Assembly (NCBI GenBank): GCA_026388415.1
Contig: JAPLJV010000063.1
Coordinates: 1-64,000 of the forward strand
Origin: Deltaproteobacteria bacterium
GTDB lineage: Bacteria; Desulfobacterota; Syntrophia; Syntrophales; JACQWR01
Direction of reading: 5' to 3'
Length of the DNA: 64,000 nt
Shown here piece by piece: positions 8,300-17,960 of the stretch (the stretch's first letter is position 1; every line of letters starts with the position of its first letter). A model generated the notes under the pieces. It did no database searches, was not told the DNA's origin, and was given only the letters and a program-made list of their open reading frames with translations. The position numbers were made by a program, and so were the translations under genes.

Positions 8300-10243
8300 T
8301 TAAAAAGTATAATTTTTCCACCGGAAAAAATAGTTCATGATTCCCCCGGTCATAACGGCGCAGGCGGTTACGGAAAAAATAATGGCCAGGGCCTTCTTCG
8401 CGCCTTGTTCCTTGATGATGAGCAGAAAGTTCGTTACACAGGGGATAGAAAGGCTCGTGACGATCATCGCCACCACCAATTGCCGATGATCCATGACACC
8501 GGCGTCCACCAGCTTTTTGAGCACCGCAATGCCCGCCTCTCCCCTGATAAAGCCCATGATCAGGGACTCGGCAAACTGCGGCGGCAAGCCCATAAAGCCT
8601 TTGACGACGGGGGCAAAAAAGTCTTCCAGGGCAATTAGAAGACCGATCCTGGCGACTGTAAAAAGTCCCAGCGCGCCGATGATGAAAAGCGGCAGCGCCT
8701 CCCGGAGAAACAGCAGCGACCGGTAGGAAGTTTTGGTGATGATATTTTTCAGACTCGGAATGCGGATCGGAGGAATTTCCATGATAAAATGGGAAGATTC
8801 GGTCGGCATCAGCCTGTTCAGGATGAAACCGGTGGCCAGCGTCAGAGAAAAAACGACCCCGAACACCACGAAAAAGGCAGAAAAAGAAACCTGCGCCATA
8901 ATAACCAGAATCATACTCAATTTTGCGGAACAGGGAACGCCGAGCGAAAGCAGGAAGATGGCTATAAACCGTTCTCTTTTGCTGTCCAGCACCCGGGTGG
9001 AAAGAGTAGCCATGGTGACACAGGAAAAGCCGAGCACTATGGGCAGCACGGCCTTGCCATTGAGCCCGATTTTATTGAACAATCTGTTGAGCAGGATGGA
9101 AAGCCGGGTAAAATAGCCAGAATCCTCAATAAAACCAAAGGTAAAGAAAAAAACCACGATCACCGGCAACACCAGGCCGAGCAGGGGCACAATCGCCATG
9201 TTGTAGAGACCGTATTCGCCCATCATAATATCTCTCGCCGGAGCGTAAGGTATCATGGCCACAATATTATTCAGGACGGGGCCCACAACGCCGCCGAAGA
9301 AATCCTTTACTAAAAAATTCACCAGATAACCCGCGGCAAACTTCCCCACAATAAAATACAACGCCAGCAGAATAATAAAAAGTATCAGGGAGCCGGCAAT
9401 CGGCGTCAAGGCCAGGTTGCCGATCCGGTCTAATAACGGCGTGGAGGAAATAGGTGTGAAGTAGATTGACTCCGCGCATAATGCCTCTGCCCAGGCATTG
9501 CCGGCCCGGGAAATAACCAGATCAAGGGGCCGGTACAGTGTTCGCTTGGCCTCAGCCATAATGTGCTGCGCGTCATCGTTGGCGCCAAGGGCGCTTGTTT
9601 GCCGGGCCTGGCGCGCGGTCTCCTGCTCATCGGCCAGACAGAAACACGACAATGCCCGTTTTTTCCACTCCGGCTGCTTCTCGTCCGGCATCAGCGCCGT
9701 CAGCCGTTGGATCGCCTCCGTAAGCACCTCCGGCAACCGGGAGGGGAAGGAAGGCGCCCCCCCGGCTCCGCCGAGAGCCGCAACAAGCGTGGCGATACCT
9801 ACGCCTTCCGAGGCCACCGTTTCTATTACGGGGACGCCCAGCATCTCTTCCAGCTTATGCCGCTTGATCTTGATCCCCTTTTGGGCGGCCTCATCTACCA
9901 TATTTAAAACGAGTACCAGGGGAAGATGAAATTCAGCCAGCATTGCAGTCAGCGCCAGTGATCGCTTGATATTTTTGGCATCCGCGATTTGCACCACCAG
10001 CTCCGGCGTCTCGTCAATCAGGATACTACGCGCCACCTTCTCATTGTCAGAGTTAGCAAGCAGATTATATATGCCCGGGATATCAATTATTTCCGTCTTG
10101 TGCCCTTCCACCTTCAGGGCGCCTCTTTTAATCTCCACGACGGTGCCGGGATACATGGAGGTACTGATTGTATCGTTAATCAAGCGGCTGAATATCGTGC
10201 TTTTGCCGACATTCGGTAGGCCGAGAAGCAAAATCTTCTTCAC
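8300..10243 (-). CDS. feoB: Ferrous iron transporter FeoB
   Basis: Inner-membrane Fe(II) transporter with an N-terminal G domain (P-loop GLPNVGKST at residues 8-16, G3 DIPG, G4 NMVD) and a C-terminal membrane domain with two Gate/core blocks. The 647 residues are at the short end of the family. The start is GTG at 10243-10241 and overlaps the TGA of a 25-codon upstream ORF (GTGA), so translation is probably coupled. No separate feoA gene is present. A FeoA-like domain occurs only in the downstream regulator. Confidence 0.93.
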   Translation of the reverse strand: MKKILLLGLPNVGKSTIFSRLINDTISTSMYPGTVVEIKRGALKVEGHKTEIIDIPGIYNLLANSDNEKVARSILIDETPELVVQIADAKNIKRSLALTAMLAEFHLPLVLVLNMVDEAAQKGIKIKRHKLEEMLGVPVIETVASEGVGIATLVAALGGAGGAPSFPSRLPEVLTEAIQRLTALMPDEKQPEWKKRALSCFCLADEQETARQARQTSALGANDDAQHIMAEAKRTLYRPLDLVISRAGNAWAEALCAESIYFTPISSTPLLDRIGNLALTPIAGSLILFIILLALYFIVGKFAAGYLVNFLVKDFFGGVVGPVLNNIVAMIPYAPARDIMMGEYGLYNMAIVPLLGLVLPVIVVFFFTFGFIEDSGYFTRLSILLNRLFNKIGLNGKAVLPIVLGFSCVTMATLSTRVLDSKRERFIAIFLLSLGVPCSAKLSMILVIMAQVSFSAFFVVFGVVFSLTLATGFILNRLMPTESSHFIMEIPPIRIPSLKNIITKTSYRSLLFLREALPLFIIGALGLFTVARIGLLIALEDFFAPVVKGFMGLPPQFAESLIMGFIRGEAGIAVLKKLVDAGVMDHRQLVVAMIVTSLSIPCVTNFLLIIKEQGAKKALAIIFSVTACAVMTGGIMNYFFRWKNYTF

Positions 10244-10317
10244 GGGATCAGACCAAATTTCTTTATGCTATCCTGCAGCGCAGCCATTCCTTCCGTTTTC
10301 GCCGCTGTTGTTTCCAT
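10240..10317 (-). CDS. Possible 25-aa leader ORF coupled to feoB
   Basis: An ATG at 10317 preceded by GAAAGGGGATAACCG opens 25 codons (begins METTAAKTEG, ends KKFGLIP) and stops with a TGA overlapping the feoB GTG. The ribosome site and 4-nt overlap favour real translation. No family is recognised, and it may serve only as a leader. Too short to judge by coding statistics. Confidence 0.4.
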   Translation of the reverse strand: METTAAKTEGMAALQDSIKKFGLIP

Positions 10318-10351
10318 CGGTTATCCCCTTTCTGTAATTAAGTAAGTAATG

Positions 10352-10378
10352 TGAGATTAACTCATTAACTTAATAAGT
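10352..10378 (-). promoter_or_regulatory. Palindromic operator candidates upstream of feoB
   Basis: Two adjacent inverted repeats, TGAGATTAACTCA (10352-10364) and ACTTAATAAGT (10368-10378), in an AT-rich stretch 35-60 nt before the leader ORF. Placement and symmetry fit a metal-dependent repressor such as the DtxR-type protein encoded after feoB. The binding partner is inferred. Confidence 0.4.
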
Positions 10379-10601
10379 AACCGGCCCCTTCCAGAACCTT
10401 CTTGACGTATCATTTATCATAACATCGAAACGCGGAGATATCTACTTTCTTATTACGCAACGCCGCCCCGATTTCCTCAAAAACCTGCGCCCTCCGGTAA
10501 CTGTCAACAGATCCCGATAAACGGGATAAATTAGTTAACGCTTGAAAAATAATAACTGCTACAAAGCCAATTAATTGTACATTAATGAGGCGACTTTAAA
10601 C
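10379..10601. other. Intergenic region between feoB and rpsT
   Basis: No intact gene. A perfect inverted repeat (ATCCCG 10511-10516, CGGGAT 10522-10527) begins a segment resembling one at 19694-19718, so it is probably part of a dispersed repeat. On the - strand a broken frame (RRAQVFEEIGAALRNKKV) may be a relic, unidentified. Confidence 0.35.
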
Positions 10602-10628
10602 TTGACATGTTGAAGGATTGCGTATAGA
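10602..10628 (+). promoter_or_regulatory. Putative rpsT promoter
   Basis: TTGACA at 10602-10607 and TATAGA at 10623-10628 separated by 15 bp, shorter than ideal but the only good pair before rpsT. The leader to the TTG start would be about 33 nt. Confidence 0.45.
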
Positions 10629-10667
10629 GGTGCCAAGTTCAACACATAGAAAAAGGAGGTTTGGCTA

Positions 10668-10931
10668 TTGGCAACACATAAATCGGCAGAAAAAAGGGCC
10701 ACGCAAAACGAAAAGCGCGGTATAAGAAACGCCTCGCTACGTTCCAGTATTAAAACAAGTATGAAGGCAGTTGCGGCATCAGTGGCCGCCAAGGGTAAAG
10801 AAGAAGCGACCAAGTCTCTGCAAAGCGCCATACCGGCTATTGCCCGGGCGGCAGCCCGCGGCGCCTTTCATAAGAAGACTGCCTCGCGGCGCATAGCGCG
10901 ACTCACTAAAAAAGTGAATGCCCTGCCGTAG
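10668..10931 (+). CDS. rpsT: 30S ribosomal protein S20
   Basis: Primary 16S rRNA-binding protein of 87 residues, very basic, opening ATHKSAEKRATQNEKRG as in the S20 family and ending in a basic helix. The start codon is TTG at 10668, set by AAAAGGAGG at 10651-10659. An inefficient UUG start is also known for E. coli rpsT, where it takes part in feedback control. Single-gene unit, convergent with lptE. Confidence 0.95.
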   Translation: MATHKSAEKRATQNEKRGIRNASLRSSIKTSMKAVAASVAAKGKEEATKSLQSAIPAIARAAARGAFHKKTASRRIARLTKKVNALP

Positions 10932-10953
10932 GGGCGGATTTCAAACCCGCCCC
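10931..10953. terminator. GC-rich hairpin between rpsT and lptE
   Basis: GGGGCGG (10931-10937) pairs with CCGCCCC (10947-10953) right at the rpsT stop. The flanking T-run is poor, so it may be a dispersed repeat acting as a bidirectional terminator for the convergent genes. Confidence 0.45.
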
Positions 10954-10970
10954 CACAGGTTAAGGTTTTA

Positions 10971-11558
10971 TTAAAAATCCGCAGTCATCAGTCTGTATGC
11001 CCTCTCGGCGACGTCATTAGCCAGCTTGGAGAGGGCTTTTTTCTGGCTGGTCTGACCGGTAGATAAATTTGTGCCATCAAGAACATAATCCCCCCATTGA
11101 GAAAAGTTTTCCACACGCCAGAGGGCGGTTGGCGAGCCTTTGGCTGTCAGGGCAAGCGAGAGGGTAACCGTGATCCTCTTTTCCACGGCCAAATTACTGC
11201 CGCCCCGGTAAGCGAGGGGCGTCTCCACCAGATTCTTGATGTCGCCCTGCAAGACGGTATCGGCCAGGCCCTCGGCATTGACTATCTTGAATCTCCGGCC
11301 TTTGATGAATTGATCAATAAAGGCATTCCGCAGGCCGGTTTCTATGTTGGCCTCCGGGGTATTGTTAGTAAAAACGGCTACAAATACCTTCCGGATATCA
11401 TTGCTCATATTGGCGCTCATCTTGCCGCTTTTATTATCGCCTTCATCGCCCCCCGGATAAAGATGATACCCGCATCCGGTTACCCCCCAGAGCATGAGCA
11501 ATATGGCCACAGCGCCAATGCTGGCTAACCTTTTACCAGCCTCAGGCATTTGCATCAT
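10971..11558 (-). CDS. lptE: LPS-assembly lipoprotein LptE-like
   Basis: A 195-residue lipoprotein with signal and lipobox (VTGC, Cys29) followed by GYHLYPGG, as in LptE, which plugs LptD in the outer membrane. The body carries the alternating pattern of the LptE fold ([21 protein letters not shown]). It overlaps the end of leuS by 4 nt, and the leuS-lptE order is standard in proteobacteria. Its presence indicates a lipopolysaccharide-bearing outer membrane. Confidence 0.85.
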   Translation of the reverse strand: MMQMPEAGKRLASIGAVAILLMLWGVTGCGYHLYPGGDEGDNKSGKMSANMSNDIRKVFVAVFTNNTPEANIETGLRNAFIDQFIKGRRFKIVNAEGLADTVLQGDIKNLVETPLAYRGGSNLAVEKRITVTLSLALTAKGSPTALWRVENFSQWGDYVLDGTNLSTGQTSQKKALSKLANDVAERAYRLMTADF

Positions 11559-14149
11559 GGCTGCTCCTGAACAACAATATTGACCAGCTTTTGAGGCACA
11601 TAGACGACGCGCAGAATATTCTTGCCGGCGATAAATTTGCCGGTCTTCTCGTCTGTCAGGGCTTTCTTCTTTATTTCTTCGCCATCTTCATCGGGAGCAA
11701 GGGACATTCTGCTCCGCACCTTGCCGTTCACCTGAATAACGATGGTAATCTCTTCCTCCGCCGCCACCGCCGGGTCATAGGATGGCCAGGGGGCAACAAG
11801 TCCCAGGCATTCCTGATAGCCGAGCGCCTGCCAGAGTTCTTCGGCAATATGGGGGACGATCGGCGCCAAAAGCAGAATAACGGCCTCCAGAGTTTCCCGA
11901 ATGACGGAGAGAGCCAAGCTGTCGCTGCGATTGGGACGAGGGATTTGGTAGAGGGCATTGACCAGTTCCATAACAGCGCTGATGGCCGTATTAAAATGGA
12001 AGCGCTCCTCAATGTCATTCGTTACTTTTTTGATGGTCTGGTGGGTTTTCCTCCGGAGCGCCTTGAGCTCTCCCTCCAACTCGCCGGGGCCTGTAAAGGT
12101 TGTGACAGAACCGATGTCGTCCAGGTAATCCATCACGATGCGCCAGGTCCGGCTCAGAAAACGGTAGCCGCCTTCCACCCCCTGGTCGCTCCATTCCAGG
12201 TCTTTTTCCGGCGGTGCGGCAAAAAGGCAGAAAATCCGGACCGTATCGGCGCCGTACTCCTGGATCAGATAATCTGGGTCAACCACATTTTTCAGCGACT
12301 TCGACATCTTCTCCGTTTTCCCGATGGTGACCGCGCCGTCACAGTATGTGCAGCTTCCGTTCTTGGCCTCGTGGGGGAAGAGATGGCCATGTTCCTGGCA
12401 ACTCATGGTCTCTTTGCAGACCATGCCCTGGGTCAGCAGCTTGGTAAAAGGTTCATCTACGCCCAGTACCCCGAAATCACGGAGCATTTTTGTATAGAAG
12501 CGGGCATAGAGGAGGTGGAGAATGGCATGTTCAATGCCGCCTATGTACTGGTCCACGGGCAACCAGTAATCAACCTTTTTCCGGTCGAGACCGGGCCTTT
12601 CCGTATTATCGGCGGAACAGAAACGATCAAAATACCAGGAAGATTCGACGAACGTATCCATCGTATCCGTTTCTCTCTGGGCCGCACCTCCGCATTTGGG
12701 GCAGGTGGTGTCCACAAAGGCGCGGTGTTTGGCTAAGGGCGAGCCGCCTTCCCCTGTCAGCTCTACATCCTGAGGCAACACGACCGGCAGCTCGTTTTCC
12801 GGCACCGGTACAGTGCCGCAAGATGCGCAATTGATCATCGGAATAGGCGCTCCCCAGTAACGCTGCCGGGAAATGCCCCAGTCGCGCAGGCGGTATTGAA
12901 CGGTCTTCCGCCCTTTGCCGGTGGCTTCCAGGTGGGCCGCGATCACCTCCAGTGCTTTAATGTTTTCCAGGCCGTCAAAGACACCGGAATTTACCAGGAT
13001 GCCATCCTCAATGTAAGCCTCCTGCATAGTCTGGGGGTCCAGGGTTTTTCCGGGCGGCTGGATTACGACTACCAGGGGCAGGTCAAATTTTCTCGCAAAT
13101 TCAAAATCTCTCTGGTCGTGGGTCGGGACCGCCATCACGCAGCCGGTGCCGTATCCGGCCAGCACAAAATTGGCTGCATAGACTGGCATCAGCTTCTCCG
13201 TAAGGGGATTGATACAATAGGCATCAAGAAAGACCCCCTCCTTTTCGTAAGTATCCGCCGTCCGCAGGACCTTGTCCTGTTTCTTTACTTTTTCCACGAA
13301 GGTGCGGACTTCCGCTTCCCGGGGCTTCCCCTGCACGAGTTCCATCACCAGCGGGTGCTCCGCAGCGACGAGCATGAATGTGGCCCCGTAGAGGGTATCC
13401 TGCCGCGTGGTAAAGACCTTGATTGCCCCGTTGCCGTCTGCGCGCGGGAAATCAACTTCACAGCCGTAACTCTTGCCGATCCAGTTCTTCTGCATGGCAA
13501 TAACCCGCTCGGGCCAGCCGGGCAGTTTATCGCAGCCGGCGAGCAGTTCTTCCACGTAAGCGGTGATACGGAAAAACCATTGCTCCAGCACCTTTTCTTC
13601 CACGACGGCAGAACATCGCCAGCACTGACCGGACTCCACCTGCTCGTTGGCGAGGACCGTCAGGCATTGGGGGCACCAATTGACGTCGGCCCGTTTTTTA
13701 TAGGCCAGGCCTTTTTCATACATCCAGAGGAAAAAGAGTTGCTCCCACCGGTAGTAGGCAGGATCGCACGTGGCAAGTTCCCGGCTCCAGTCATAACTGA
13801 ACCCCATCCTCTGTAACTGTTTTTTCATGTGGGCGATGTTTTCCCGCGTCCAGGACGCAGGATGAACGCCCCGTGCAATGGCGGCGTTTTCCGCCGGCAT
13901 GCCAAAGGCATCCCAGCCCATGGGGTGCAGCACATTATGGCCGCGCATGCGCTTGTAGCGGGCCACGACATCGCCGATGGAATAGTTGCGCACATGGCCC
14001 ATGTGAATTTTGCCGGAGGGATAGGGAAACATCTCTAGCAGGTAATATTTACTCTTGGCGGGATCTTCGAAAACCTGGAAGGTATTCTCTTTCTCCCAGT
14101 GTTGCTGCCACTTTTCCTCAATCATCTGGGGATGGTATTTTCTGGACAC
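11555..14149 (-). CDS. leuS: Leucyl-tRNA synthetase
   Basis: Class Ia synthetase of 864 residues. The HIGH-type motif is HMGH in [12 protein letters not shown], the editing (CP1) domain lies in the middle with [12 protein letters not shown], a Cys-rich insert (CPKCGG and similar pairs) follows, and KMSKS is intact (KMSKSLKN). Anticodon-binding and C-terminal domains are complete. Charges tRNA-Leu, one of which is encoded at 4029. It lies between nusB and lptE. Confidence 0.97.
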   Translation of the reverse strand: MSRKYHPQMIEEKWQQHWEKENTFQVFEDPAKSKYYLLEMFPYPSGKIHMGHVRNYSIGDVVARYKRMRGHNVLHPMGWDAFGMPAENAAIARGVHPASWTRENIAHMKKQLQRMGFSYDWSRELATCDPAYYRWEQLFFLWMYEKGLAYKKRADVNWCPQCLTVLANEQVESGQCWRCSAVVEEKVLEQWFFRITAYVEELLAGCDKLPGWPERVIAMQKNWIGKSYGCEVDFPRADGNGAIKVFTTRQDTLYGATFMLVAAEHPLVMELVQGKPREAEVRTFVEKVKKQDKVLRTADTYEKEGVFLDAYCINPLTEKLMPVYAANFVLAGYGTGCVMAVPTHDQRDFEFARKFDLPLVVVIQPPGKTLDPQTMQEAYIEDGILVNSGVFDGLENIKALEVIAAHLEATGKGRKTVQYRLRDWGISRQRYWGAPIPMINCASCGTVPVPENELPVVLPQDVELTGEGGSPLAKHRAFVDTTCPKCGGAAQRETDTMDTFVESSWYFDRFCSADNTERPGLDRKKVDYWLPVDQYIGGIEHAILHLLYARFYTKMLRDFGVLGVDEPFTKLLTQGMVCKETMSCQEHGHLFPHEAKNGSCTYCDGAVTIGKTEKMSKSLKNVVDPDYLIQEYGADTVRIFCLFAAPPEKDLEWSDQGVEGGYRFLSRTWRIVMDYLDDIGSVTTFTGPGELEGELKALRRKTHQTIKKVTNDIEERFHFNTAISAVMELVNALYQIPRPNRSDSLALSVIRETLEAVILLLAPIVPHIAEELWQALGYQECLGLVAPWPSYDPAVAAEEEITIVIQVNGKVRSRMSLAPDEDGEEIKKKALTDEKTGKFIAGKNILRVVYVPQKLVNIVVQEQP

Positions 14150-14168
14150 TTGAAACTATCCTTTCATT

Positions 14169-14594
14169 TCATTTAGTTACATTGGTATCTGCGCGCAATT
14201 TGGCATAAAGGGCGTCTAAAACGCCGTTGATGAAGGCACCGGAATTTTCGGAGCCGAACAGCTTGCCCAAATCAATCGCTTCGTTGATGGCGACCTTGGG
14301 CGGGATATCATGGCAGTGCAGCAGTTCATAGACCGCCATCCGGAGGATACTGCGATCCACCCGGGACATCCTCTCTACGGACCAGTTGTCTGCGCAACTG
14401 CCAAGGAGAGCATCTATCTGCTCCACGTTCTGCCACGTACCGGCCACTAAATCGGAGGAAAAAGCCTTGACCTTTTCGGGAGCTTCAAAGTTCTGCCAGA
14501 AAAGGTCTACGGCCTCCGGCAGGCATCCCTTTGAAACATCAAGGCCGTAAAGAACCTGCAAGGCCACTTCCCTGGCCTTTCTTCGCTGTCGCAT
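14169..14594 (-). CDS. nusB: Transcription antitermination factor NusB
   Basis: All-helical RNA-binding protein of 141 residues that acts with NusE in rRNA antitermination. It opens RQRRKAREVALQVLYGLD and has the typical VERMSRVDRSILRMAVYELL and PPKVAINEAIDLGKLFG segments, GAFINGVLDAL near the end. Downstream of ribH (32 nt gap), the usual riboflavin-nusB linkage. Confidence 0.95.
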   Translation of the reverse strand: MRQRRKAREVALQVLYGLDVSKGCLPEAVDLFWQNFEAPEKVKAFSSDLVAGTWQNVEQIDALLGSCADNWSVERMSRVDRSILRMAVYELLHCHDIPPKVAINEAIDLGKLFGSENSGAFINGVLDALYAKLRADTNVTK

Positions 14595-14626
14595 CTATTC
14601 CTCTATAAACGCCGAAAAGCAGCTAA

Positions 14627-15091
14627 CTACAACTTCCGGAAAAGATCCACCATTTCTATCGCCGTCAGGGCCGCGTCCCAGCCCTTGTTGCCGGCCTTGG
14701 CGCCAGCCCTTTCAATGGCCTGCTCGATGGTATCCGTGGTGAGAACGCCAAAAGCGACCGGGACTTCCGTCTCCAGACCTACGGAGGCAATACCCTTCGA
14801 GACCTCGGCGCTGATGTACTCAAAGTGAGGCGTAGCGCCACGGATGACCGCTCCGAGACAGATGACGGCATCAAAGCGGCCGGTCTTCGCCAGTTTTTTG
14901 GCTACGAGCGGCAGCTCGAAAGCGCCGGGAACCTTATAGACCGCAATATCTTTTTCATCAGCGCCCGATCTGGTCAGTGCGTCCAGTGCGCCTTCAATCA
15001 GCCGGCCGCAGATAAAATCGTTAAAACGGCTCGCTGCAATACCGAACTTCATCCCTTTGGCTAACAACTTCCCTTCAATTATCTTCGCCAT
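14627..15091 (-). CDS. ribH: 6,7-dimethyl-8-ribityllumazine synthase
   Basis: Penultimate riboflavin step: condenses the ribityl-diaminouracil with dihydroxybutanone phosphate. 154 residues from the chosen ATG (MAKIIEGK). Five more in-frame codons upstream are possible. Motifs: SRFNDFI near the N-terminus, VPGAFELP, and [14 protein letters not shown] with the catalytic His. Part of the ribE-ribBA-ribH-nusB run. Confidence 0.95.
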   Translation of the reverse strand: MAKIIEGKLLAKGMKFGIAASRFNDFICGRLIEGALDALTRSGADEKDIAVYKVPGAFELPLVAKKLAKTGRFDAVICLGAVIRGATPHFEYISAEVSKGIASVGLETEVPVAFGVLTTDTIEQAIERAGAKAGNKGWDAALTAIEMVDLFRKL

Positions 15092-15136
15092 GCTTGCCCT
15101 CCCCATCTTATAATACAGAAAAAATTGACCAATCCC

Positions 15137-16339
15137 TCAGATCTTCAATATATGCCCCATCTTTTTCTTCTTTGTTTTCAGGTAACGGATATTATTCTCC
15201 CCCGGCTTGATTTCAATGGGAACCCGTTCGGTAATCGTGATCCCGTATCCGTCGAAACCGACGAGTTTTTTCGGGTTGTTGGTCAGCAGGCGCATCTTTC
15301 TTACGCCGACGTCAACCAATATCTGGGCGCCGATTCCGTAATCCCGCAAATCCGCCTTAAAACCCAGGGTCAGATTGGCCTCCACCGTGTCTTGCCCCTG
15401 TTCCTGCAGCGCATAGGCCTTAATCTTGTTAATCAGACCGATGCCCCGGCCCTCCTGATGCATGTACACGATGACGCCCTTCCCCTCTTTATTTATCATC
15501 TTCATGGCGGTCCTGAGTTGGTCGCCGCAATCACACCGCTCGGAGCAGAAGACATCGCCAGTCAAGCATTCTGAGTGCACCCGCACCAGGACTTCATCTT
15601 CGGGTGTGATTTCACCCTTGATCAATGCGACGTGTTTGACGTCATCCACATCATTTTCGTAAACGATGACCTTAAAGTCGCCGCCGTACCGCGTGGGCAC
15701 GGTGGCCGTCGCCGCCCTTCTGATCATGGACTCATTCTGCATCCGGAAATCTATCAGATCGGCGATGGTCACGACCTTCAAGTCATGTTCCCGGGCAAAG
15801 ACCTCCAAGTCGGGCATCCGGGCCATGGTACCGTCATCCTTCATAATTTCGCAGATGACGCCGGCTGGTTTCAACCCGGCTAACCGGGCCAGGTCCACGG
15901 AACCCTCCGTCTGGCCGGTTCTGACGAGGACGCCTCCCTTCTTGGCAATAATGGGAAAGACATGCCCGGGACTGATCAGATCGTGCGGTTGGGCATTATT
16001 GGCCACAGCGGCCTTGATGGTGGCGGCCCGGTCGGCAGCCGAGATACCCGTGGTGACGCCCTTTTTCGCCTCTATGGAAAAGGTAAAGGCCGTGCCGAAG
16101 GGGGATTGATTGTCCCGCACCATTGGCCTCAGATTAAGGTTATTCGCTATTTCCGTGCTCAAGGTAAGGCAGATCAGACCCCGGCCATAACGAGCCATAA
16201 AGTTGATGGCTGCCGGCGTCACGAACTCGGCCGCCATACAGAGATCGCCTTCGTTTTCCCTGTCCTCGTCATCAACCAGGATGATCATCCTGCCAGCCTT
16301 GATATCCTGGATTGCATCCTGAATCGAGCTTACTATCAT
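15137..16339 (-). CDS. ribBA: Bifunctional RibBA
   Basis: A 400-residue fusion: N-terminal DHBP synthase (RibB, about 1-200; [20 protein letters not shown]-like [16 protein letters not shown]) and C-terminal GTP cyclohydrolase II (RibA, about 205-400) with its zinc site ([18 protein letters not shown]) and [13 protein letters not shown]. It supplies both precursors of riboflavin. Immediately downstream of ribE. Confidence 0.96.
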   Translation of the reverse strand: MIVSSIQDAIQDIKAGRMIILVDDEDRENEGDLCMAAEFVTPAAINFMARYGRGLICLTLSTEIANNLNLRPMVRDNQSPFGTAFTFSIEAKKGVTTGISAADRAATIKAAVANNAQPHDLISPGHVFPIIAKKGGVLVRTGQTEGSVDLARLAGLKPAGVICEIMKDDGTMARMPDLEVFAREHDLKVVTIADLIDFRMQNESMIRRAATATVPTRYGGDFKVIVYENDVDDVKHVALIKGEITPEDEVLVRVHSECLTGDVFCSERCDCGDQLRTAMKMINKEGKGVIVYMHQEGRGIGLINKIKAYALQEQGQDTVEANLTLGFKADLRDYGIGAQILVDVGVRKMRLLTNNPKKLVGFDGYGITITERVPIEIKPGENNIRYLKTKKKKMGHILKI

Positions 16340-16357
16340 ATTGCAGACTCCTTCTAT

Positions 16358-16993
16358 CTATTTAGCAAAACCATGCAACTGCAAAAAATCAAGTCCCATC
16401 CCCGGGGGGGCATGCAGCAATTTTTCCACGTACTTGCCTAAAATATCCGTCTCAATGTTTACCTGGTCGCCCAATTGTTTGATCTTTAAGGTAGTCTCCT
16501 GGGCTGTGTGCGGGATGATGTTAACATAAAAACGATTTTTATCACAACGATTAACGGTCAAACTGATCCCGTCTATGGCGACCGAGCCCTTCTCCACCAA
16601 GTAGCGGCTCAAGTCCGGCGCCACTTCCACCCCGCAAACTATGGAATCGGCGCGTACGGTCTTTTCCCGGATCTTTCCCAGACCATCAACGTGGCCGAGG
16701 ACGATGTGTCCGCTTAGAAAATCGTTCATACGCAGGGCTTTTTCCAGATTCACTTTATCGCCTGTTTTCAACAGGTTCAGGTTCGTCCTGCCCAGGGTTT
16801 CCGACGATACGTAGGCCGTAAATCCCTGCCCGGAATTGGTGGTCAGCGTCAGGCAGGCGCCGTTGACTGCCACGCTGTCGCCAATGCGCAAATCGCTGCC
16901 ATTCCAGGGCGCATCTATCAGGAGCAGGGCATCGGCTCCCTGGCGGGTCATGCGCCTGACGGTTCCCATCCCCTGTATAATACCTGTAAACAT
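16358..16993 (-). CDS. ribE: Riboflavin synthase alpha chain
   Basis: Dismutates lumazine to riboflavin. 211 residues with the internal duplication of two lumazine-binding barrels (about 1-95, 97-200). It begins MFTGIIQGMGTV and has VNGACLT and GHVDGLG, with VAIDGISLTV in the second half. Cys47-equivalent present (GACLTL). No ribD gene lies between it and nrdR (35 nt gap), although the other rib genes are clustered here. Confidence 0.95.
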   Translation of the reverse strand: MFTGIIQGMGTVRRMTRQGADALLLIDAPWNGSDLRIGDSVAVNGACLTLTTNSGQGFTAYVSSETLGRTNLNLLKTGDKVNLEKALRMNDFLSGHIVLGHVDGLGKIREKTVRADSIVCGVEVAPDLSRYLVEKGSVAIDGISLTVNRCDKNRFYVNIIPHTAQETTLKIKQLGDQVNIETDILGKYVEKLLHAPPGMGLDFLQLHGFAK

Positions 16994-17028
16994 ACAGCAC
17001 CCACCCTGGCCGCAAATGCGGGTATATC

Positions 17029-17502
17029 TTATTTCCCGTTACGTTTGTTATCCGCCTTCAGGAAATCCTTCAATTCATCAACGAACTCCGCAACATCGCG
17101 AAACTGCCGGTAAACGGAGGCGAAGCGGACATAGGCGACACCGTCTAAAGCATGAAGCTCCTTCATGACTATTTCTCCGATGGCGGAGGAGGCAATCTCT
17201 TTATCCTGATATTCCTGACAGGCGTTTTGCACGTTTTCCAGTATTTTTTCAATGGCATCAATGCTAATGGGGCGCTTCTGACAGGCTTTCTTGATCCCGG
17301 CCAGGATTTTCACCCGGTCGAAAGGCTCCCGGCGGCCATCCTTCTTGACCACTGTGGGCAGCACCTCTTCGACAAATTCATAGGTAGTAAAGCGCCGTTC
17401 GCAGCCCAGACATTCCCGGCGCCGGCGGATGGCGCTGCTATCCTTGCTGAGACGAGAATCAATGACCTTGTTTTCCCGGTTGGCGCAGAAGGGGCATTTC
17501 AT
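17029..17502 (-). CDS. nrdR: Transcriptional repressor NrdR
   Basis: Zinc-finger and ATP-cone repressor of ribonucleotide reductase genes, 157 residues. The zinc ribbon is [17 protein letters not shown] with CLGC at residues 31-34, and the ATP-cone (about 49-139) begins [15 protein letters not shown]. It overlaps the dCMP deaminase gene upstream by 4 nt. No nrd gene is in the window. Confidence 0.95.
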   Translation of the reverse strand: MKCPFCANRENKVIDSRLSKDSSAIRRRRECLGCERRFTTYEFVEEVLPTVVKKDGRREPFDRVKILAGIKKACQKRPISIDAIEKILENVQNACQEYQDKEIASSAIGEIVMKELHALDGVAYVRFASVYRQFRDVAEFVDELKDFLKADNKRNGK

Positions 17503-17960
17503 ATTTTACACAGACTTACGCCCGCCTCCTGGAGCATCTCTTCGGAAAGCTGATCGCTGTAACCTTCCCGGAAAATAACCTTGGCCACGCCAGCATTGAT
17601 GATCATCTTGGCACAGATGACGCAGGGATGATTGGTGCAGTAAAGCGTGGCCTCCCGGACGCTCACCCCGTGCAGGGCGGCCTGGATGATAGAGTTTTGT
17701 TCCGCATGGAGCCCCCGGCACAGCTCGTGACGTTCGCCGGATGGCACATTGTTCTGTTCCCGCAGGCAACCCAGATCGAGGCAGTGCCTGAGACCCGTCG
17801 GGGCGCCGTTGTAGCCCGTTGCCAGGATACGTTTTTCCTTGACCAATACGGCCCCGACGCTACGCCGTCGGCAGGTAGAGCGTCGCGAGACGAGTTCGGC
17901 AATGTCCAGGAAATATTCGTCCCAACCGGGACGCTGTCCCGTCTGGCCATCATTTTTCAT
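17499..17960 (-). CDS. dCMP deaminase (ComEB-like cytidine/deoxycytidylate deaminase)
   Basis: Zinc deaminase of 153 residues with the HAE motif ([12 protein letters not shown]) and PCxxC ([11 protein letters not shown]). It makes dUMP from dCMP for thymidylate synthesis. It starts 4 nt inside the glyA end and overlaps nrdR, giving a glyA-dCMP deaminase-nrdR unit that ties one-carbon and nucleotide metabolism together. Confidence 0.92.
   Translation of the reverse strand: MKNDGQTGQRPGWDEYFLDIAELVSRRSTCRRRSVGAVLVKEKRILATGYNGAPTGLRHCLDLGCLREQNNVPSGERHELCRGLHAEQNSIIQAALHGVSVREATLYCTNHPCVICAKMIINAGVAKVIFREGYSDQLSEEMLQEAGVSLCKI

Noticed and set aside
8405-9313. Open frames on the + strand opposite feoB
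   Set aside because: Shadows of feoB: biased composition, no family, no ribosome sites.
11591-13816. Long open frames opposite leuS (up to 381 codons)
   Set aside because: leuS is intact on the - strand with all motifs; the antisense frames have no recognisable domains.
14660-16990. FMN riboswitch near the riboflavin genes
   Set aside because: No long leader exists: ribE follows nrdR by 35 nt and the other gaps are short, with no conserved riboswitch elements.
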